Shown here piece after piece: positions 60,801-64,000 of a stretch of 64,000 nt of DNA. The position numbers and the translations under genes are program-made. Each line of letters opens with the position of its first letter. Within the stretch, counting starts at the first letter, position 1. The notes under the pieces are model-generated. The model was given only the letters and a program-made list of their open reading frames with translations, was not told the origin of the DNA and ran no database searches. The stretch is from Takifugu bimaculatus (taxonomy: Eukaryota > Chordata > Actinopteri > Tetraodontiformes > Tetraodontidae), in contig CP034986.1 in NCBI GenBank assembly GCA_004026145.2, forward strand, positions 15,858,304-15,922,303, given 5' to 3'.

Positions 60801-62773
60801 CGACAAAAAGGCTCAGTGTTGCTTCTTTTGCACCCAAACATGCTACGTAAAGTCACAGGACCAGAACGGGAAATCCCAAGTTCAGCGATTTTCTTTTTAA
60901 CAAACCGCGTCTCGAGTCGAGGGAAGTCAGGCACTCGTTCAGGCTGTGCTGTCGTTCCCTGCTGCCTTGTTGGGGTGTGTTAGAACTGCTTTAATCCACT
61001 GTTGTGGCTACATCTGTTTGCACTATTGTTGCCCTACATGTAAAAATAAAATCTCTCACATGGTCTATGTTTTAATCAACTTTTTTTGCTGGGGTGGATT
61101 TTACAGCCTATTTGATGCTGTCATATACGCTATGATACAGGATATTTAGACACATAAAAACAACAGTTTAACAAACCCAACTCGTGTGTTACCATTTATA
61201 GCCATAGTTGAGAGGAGCACTTTTTGACAGGTAGCAAAAAGTGACAAAACACACTTCCGTTGAAGTTAAGAATGCAAGCAATGCTATAATTATTTTACAG
61301 TAACTTTTTTAATCTTTCCATGTTGAAAAAAACCCCAAAAAACGTAGCCAATGGATTTGACCCTCAATTGAAAAGTTATTTTCTGCACACAAGATTTTCA
61401 GATATGAGACTATCACACTGCACGTGTACAGCAGAATAATGCTGAACTGAGCTGAAAATGAGAGCTAAAACACCCCTGCGTGGCTGAATGATAAGGCGGC
61501 CACCAATGGTCCAAACCATCATGAATAGAAATACATCAGGAGGTTCGACAAGATGGAACCAAGAAGGCCAAATCTCCTGCAGCCTAATGCAAGTAAACGC
61601 TGGTTAAACTGCTGCGTAACGAAACTAAAATCTAAAGCAAAGCACATTTCCAATTACAATAAATGATCGTGCTTTAAAATAATGCCAAGTTCACATAACA
61701 ACTCCTAAAATAGACTGGCTGGAACGGGTTAAACATGGGCACCCGTAAGCCCACGTCCAGGTACCAGCAGCACATTTAAGAGAGGAAAACCCCAGTTTCG
61801 TGGTTCCAGCCTGTACTTACGTTGCTCTTTGTGTCTAGAGCGGGTTCTTGCGGATTTATACAGGCATGGGCTATTTTAACAACATGTTCCAGCTTCCTGG
61901 GCTGCTCTTCGACTTTGGCTGCCAGGAATAACGTCGTCTGTGAAATTATCTGGAGAGGAAAAACAAGCTGGTTTTTACAGCGGGTGGCGTCAGCGGCATG
62001 AGCCAACAATGTGGTGATACTTACATTTCTATGGAATTTGGTGAAAGAGTGAATCATATAAAATCTGTGCATATATACTATAGCGGTGTTTATGATCAGT
62101 TGAGAGCTGCGTGAAGCAGTTAAGGTGGAACACATGTAGAGGAACAAGGTTATGACGGCTTTATTACCGCCGAGCTCGCCTTGAGCCACTAGCTATGGAA
62201 ACGTGACAAAGACAAGAGGCGGATAATCGCGCTTCGCTACGGAATAGTGCAAATCGGTGACCCACGATCGCAGTGCTGCACTAATGTACACCTTCAATCG
62301 GTGTTTTTTCTCATTTGTCGCGGCGCTAACAATAGAAACAGCTGCCCAACGAGACAAAACAAAAGCTTAGCTAAAGCCTAGGCCGCGACACTTTTCTAGA
62401 GAGCTAAATACCGAGACGCTGCTCGCATTCATCCGACCTCCTTTTTGACAAAAGAGCGCATTTGCGTGACGGATAAACTTATTTAAAGACCGAGGGTTTG
62501 CAGGGATCGTTACACGACAAATTCTTGTTATTCTGACCGGGCCTTATTTAGCCAATGCTAAGTCGAACGCAGGTTTTCAGCCGGCCGGCTAGCATTCAGA
62601 TTTCATAAAGGATACACGTTGAGTCTCTGGCCTATGTCTTGGATCAGGTTGGCGGCTTGCTGTCGGTACGAAAGCTCTCTGTCAGCCTCTATTCCGCAGC
62701 GTCTTGACGGCGTGTTTTCCAGCTGATCCCGGGTAAAGAGCCATTTCGTAGAAGGTCCCCGGTGCACCGCCAT
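56776..62773 (-). CDS. ccnt2: ccnt2, cyclin T2 (nine exons, two apparent frame breaks)
   Basis: Cyclin subunit of P-TEFb: binds and activates CDK9 to release paused RNA polymerase II in the nucleus (family knowledge). Exons, in transcript order: 62616-62773, 62025-62106, 61821-61949, 60358-60418, 60186-60248, 59369-59414, 58113-58277, 57921-57991, 56776-57841; about 612 residues, a little shorter than human (663/730). Residues 1-258 form the two cyclin folds. The rest is disordered, with LEKYREKHAAE, a basic segment, a His-rich region (eight His in a row) and the C-terminal YKDTFDILDSLLSAQ. It is T2 rather than T1 because of WRANQAAKKPK (T1 has ACEAAKK) and that C terminus. Exon 7 and exon 9 each contain one base too many (near 58181 and 57323). 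The protein is conserved on both sides of each break, so I annotate it as a gene, possibly with sequence errors, rather than as a pseudogene. Confidence 0.93.
57921..57991 (-). CDS. ccnt2: ccnt2 exon 8: last cyclin helix
   Basis: Acceptor TCGGTGGCCAG, donor GTACGT, 71 nt. Encodes ELTHEFLQILEKTPSKLKRI then RNWR, identical or nearly so to mammalian T2. Its phase agrees with the second half of exon 7. Confidence 0.95.
58113..58277 (-). CDS. ccnt2: ccnt2 exon 7: second cyclin fold, with frame break
   Basis: Acceptor TTGTCTTCTGCAG, donor GTAAGA. The first part reads LHLTTFCLQYRPTVVACVCI then HLACKWSNWEIP. The second part, in the +1 frame, reads VSTDGKHWWEYVDCTVTLQL LD. The exon is 165 nt, whereas flanking phases require 164. 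The change of frame falls at the run read CCC on the minus strand (58181-58183). Both halves match cyclin T exactly where expected. Confidence 0.9.
58278..59368 (-). other. ccnt2 intron 6
   Basis: 1.09 kb of AT-rich unique sequence with a 14-base A run near 58990. No feature recognised. Confidence 0.7.
59369..59414 (-). CDS. ccnt2: ccnt2 exon 6 (46-nt small exon)
   Basis: Acceptor CTTTTACAG, donor GTTATT (weak). Encodes ASKDLAQTSYFMATN plus AG of Ser, conserved with human T2 (ASKDLAQTSYFMATNS). Its small size and poor donor make skipping plausible. Skipping would change the reading frame (46 nt is not a multiple of three). Confidence 0.92.
59415..60185 (-). other. ccnt2 intron 5
   Basis: 771 bp of unique AT-rich sequence. 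Nothing recognised. Confidence 0.7.
60186..60248 (-). CDS. ccnt2: ccnt2 exon 5: inter-fold segment
   Basis: Acceptor TGATTTGCAG, donor GTATGG, 63 nt. Reads FEITIDHPHTDVVRCSQLVR; the FEITIxHPHTxVVxCxQLVR string is a cyclin T hallmark. Confidence 0.94.
60358..60418 (-). CDS. ccnt2: ccnt2 exon 4: cyclin box 1 end
   Basis: Acceptor ATTTCCAG, donor GTGAGT, 61 nt. Encodes AFQQQAQELVALETVVLQTL plus one base of Gly. Human T2 has AYLQQTQELVILETIMLQTLG. It carries more substitutions than the neighbouring exons, but phase and splice sites fit. Confidence 0.9.
60419..61820 (-). other. ccnt2 intron 3
   Basis: 1.4 kb. Contains a local duplication of gattgtaaatttat (60698-60730) and otherwise unique sequence. 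Confidence 0.7.
61821..61949 (-). CDS. ccnt2: ccnt2 exon 3: cyclin box, CDK9-facing helices
   Basis: Acceptor TTCCTCTCCAG, donor GTAAGT, 43 codons. Reads IISQTTLFLAAKVEEQPRKL then EHVVKIAHACINPQEP. The LFLAAKVEEQxRKLEHV block is the most diagnostic piece of a T-type cyclin. Confidence 0.96.
62025..62106 (-). CDS. ccnt2: ccnt2 exon 2: cyclin box
   Basis: Acceptor CTTCACGCAG, donor GTAAGT. Encodes SQLIINTAIVYMHRFYMIHS then FTKFHRN. The VYMHRFYM motif of cyclin T is present. 82 nt, phase consistent on both sides. Confidence 0.95.
62107..62615 (-). other. ccnt2 intron 1
   Basis: 509 bp, CpG-richer than the other introns (for example near 62225-62270 and 62380-62470), consistent with a CpG-rich 5' end spanning promoter and first intron. 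Confidence 0.65.
62616..62773 (-). CDS. ccnt2: ccnt2 exon 1: start and N-terminal cyclin helix
   Basis: ATG at 62773-62771 with G at -3 and G at +4; the frame upstream has no other ATG before position 62875. Reads MAVHRGPSTKWLFTRDQLEN then TPSRRCGIEADRELSYRQQA and ANLIQDIGQRLN, matching cyclin T2. Donor GTATCC leaves GT of the Val codon. Confidence 0.95.
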
Positions 62774-63000
62774 TACGCTCCCACAGCTAAGCCCGACGGT
62801 GTTAGCATCGGGAGGGAGTAGCGCTTCGGAGCACCGGAAACACAAAATGAGTCGGAGACGAGACAGTCGACACACACGGAAGAAACGGCGGCTGTTTGGC
62901 TACAGCGCCCCGTGTGGTCGGGAGACGAACTGAGGACTTTTCTTGCGTAATGTTGCCCCTGTCCCCCAGCCAAGAGGGACTTTGATATTTCCTGCATGAA
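62774..63000 (-). promoter_or_regulatory. ccnt2 5' UTR and putative CpG-rich promoter
   Basis: The sequence directly upstream of the ATG has many CpGs for this AT-rich window, no TATA box at a sensible distance, and an ETS-like accggaa (62833-62839, plus strand). Housekeeping-type promoters look like this. The start site cannot be placed from sequence alone. Confidence 0.35.
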
Positions 63001-64000
63001 TGAATTAAGTTTGGATAGTAATAAACAGGAAGACAGGACTTCACAATGACAACTCAAATATTTTTCAGCAGTTTGTTGAATAAAAGGCATGTTTCAGCAA
63101 ATTATGCTTATAAAGTTTTTTTTTTAATTATTTGTTATTGTCATGACTTGTCTCATTTGAGTGATAACTCATGAGATAATGGTACAAAAATCACGACAGA
63201 AAGTGTAATACGTAAACTATGGGAATATTATTCTCGTACATGTATTACTGTCTTTCGACCACTAGATAGGCAACGGAGACTGCGAAATTCGTAGCGCTCA
63301 GCTTGCCCTAGAAATGTTGTACTATCTGTAGTCCAGGGGGCATTGCGTTCCTTTAAATATATCAGATATTCAGTATCAAACGTAATTTTGATGGCGTTAA
63401 ATTAAAATGGAAAATTTAGAACAACAAATAAGAGTTCCCCACGATAGAACATTAATTCTCCGACATTACAAGCAGTGATGGACTGTCAATAAATGGATTA
63501 ATTCATTTATTGTACTTTCAACGACAGCCCGGTCTCCTAATCCAGTTGCCATGCAACATGCATTTTATTTGACATATTCTGTATTTTATCAATTAGACAC
63601 ATATAGATTATAAATAAGTCGCATTTTGTCAGTAATATTGGATATGTATAAATATAGTTAGTACGCATAAATACTTTGTTTTTACTTAAATGTAACTATT
63701 TGCCTACTGTTTCCAACACTCCACCATGTTATTTTATATAGTAAGTGTATTTACCCCGATGGTAAATCACGACAAATCTCGTTTTCACTTGTGTTATACT
63801 AATGGTGTCACTGTATAAACTCACTGACACACAAAACCTATAAAATAAGCCTGTCAAACATCGTTAAGGATCCTGCTCTGCCCGAAGGTCTCGGTGCCCG
63901 CCTCCACGACGTGCGTGGCGAGGTCGCCGGAATTCCAGCGCCATAGTAATTAGAGTCCATGTGTGGTAGATCATTCTCACCACGTCGTGAGGCTGCGGTG
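63001..64000. other. Sequence upstream of ccnt2 to window edge
   Basis: AT-rich to about 63840, then a GC-rich 150 bases with strong GC3-like periodicity on the minus strand and a donor-like GTGAGA near 63975. No gene could be supported. Confidence 0.5.

Noticed and set aside
62774..62875. Possible 34-residue N-terminal extension of ccnt2
   Set aside because: The upstream frame is open but has no ATG (the apparent start at 62875 is GTG), and the ATG at 62773 aligns with known cyclin T2 starts.
63854..63949. GC-rich 31-codon minus-strand frame at the right edge, coding-like third positions, ending NDV-stop
   Set aside because: There is no acceptor AG at its 5' side, an in-frame stop precedes it, and the product is not recognised. 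More sequence to the right would be needed.
1..64000. CRISPR arrays, operons, riboswitches, prophage or other prokaryote-type systems
   Set aside because: The only regular repeats are simple microsatellites, and the genes are spliced vertebrate genes.

Overview
This is a piece of vertebrate nuclear DNA, almost certainly from a ray-finned (teleost) fish. The evidence is multi-exon genes with GT-AG introns, long CA/GT microsatellites, fish-type LINE-1 and L2 relics, and two genes whose spliced exons read as close orthologues of human ZRANB3 and CCNT2. The species cannot be named from the sequence alone.

Positions 1571-44268, plus strand: the 3' part of zranb3, 17 coding exons giving 944 residues plus a stop. 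The exons for roughly the first 280 residues (the ATP-binding half of the SNF2 motor) lie to the left of the window. Present are the end of the first helicase lobe, the whole second lobe with the SNF2 motif around AEDRAHRIGQ, a PIP box (QHDIRSFF), the NZF ubiquitin-binding zinc finger, the substrate-recognition region, an FCS-like cysteine cluster, the HNH nuclease domain and the extreme C terminus. All exon junctions are in phase and no frame break was seen. The introns hold a degenerate LINE-1-type ORF2 (minus, about 4.7-6.5 kb), an abutting L2-like fragment (plus, about 6.5-7.0 kb), a 160-bp GATG tetranucleotide array just ahead of an exon, a short non-autonomous DNA transposon (28195-28632) and several CA/GT repeats.

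Positions 44269-55830: an 11.5-kb convergent intergenic region with a poly(A) signal for zranb3, an AGCAT pentanucleotide array, a G-rich (minus-strand) tract, a small reverse-transcriptase relic near 51.8-51.9 kb, and much unique sequence that could be conserved non-coding DNA. Near its right end are a tRNA-like B box, a perfect 9-bp hairpin and an unidentified 51-codon coding-like stretch.

Positions 55830-62773, minus strand: ccnt2 (cyclin T2), nine coding exons from ATG to stop, about 612 residues, with 3' UTR and poly(A) signal. Two exons each carry one extra base in a short homopolymer (CCC near 58181 and AAAA near 57323). Each breaks the frame while the protein on both sides stays conserved. 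The most economical reading is two sequence errors; a recent null allele or decaying paralogue is the alternative.

Positions 62774-64000: ccnt2 promoter side and upstream DNA; no further gene could be supported. Functionally the window joins a replication-stress remodeller/nuclease (ZRANB3) and the cyclin subunit of P-TEFb (CCNT2). They are tail-to-tail neighbours with no evident shared pathway. In human they are on the same chromosome arm but separated by MAP3K19 and RAB3GAP1, which I do not see here.
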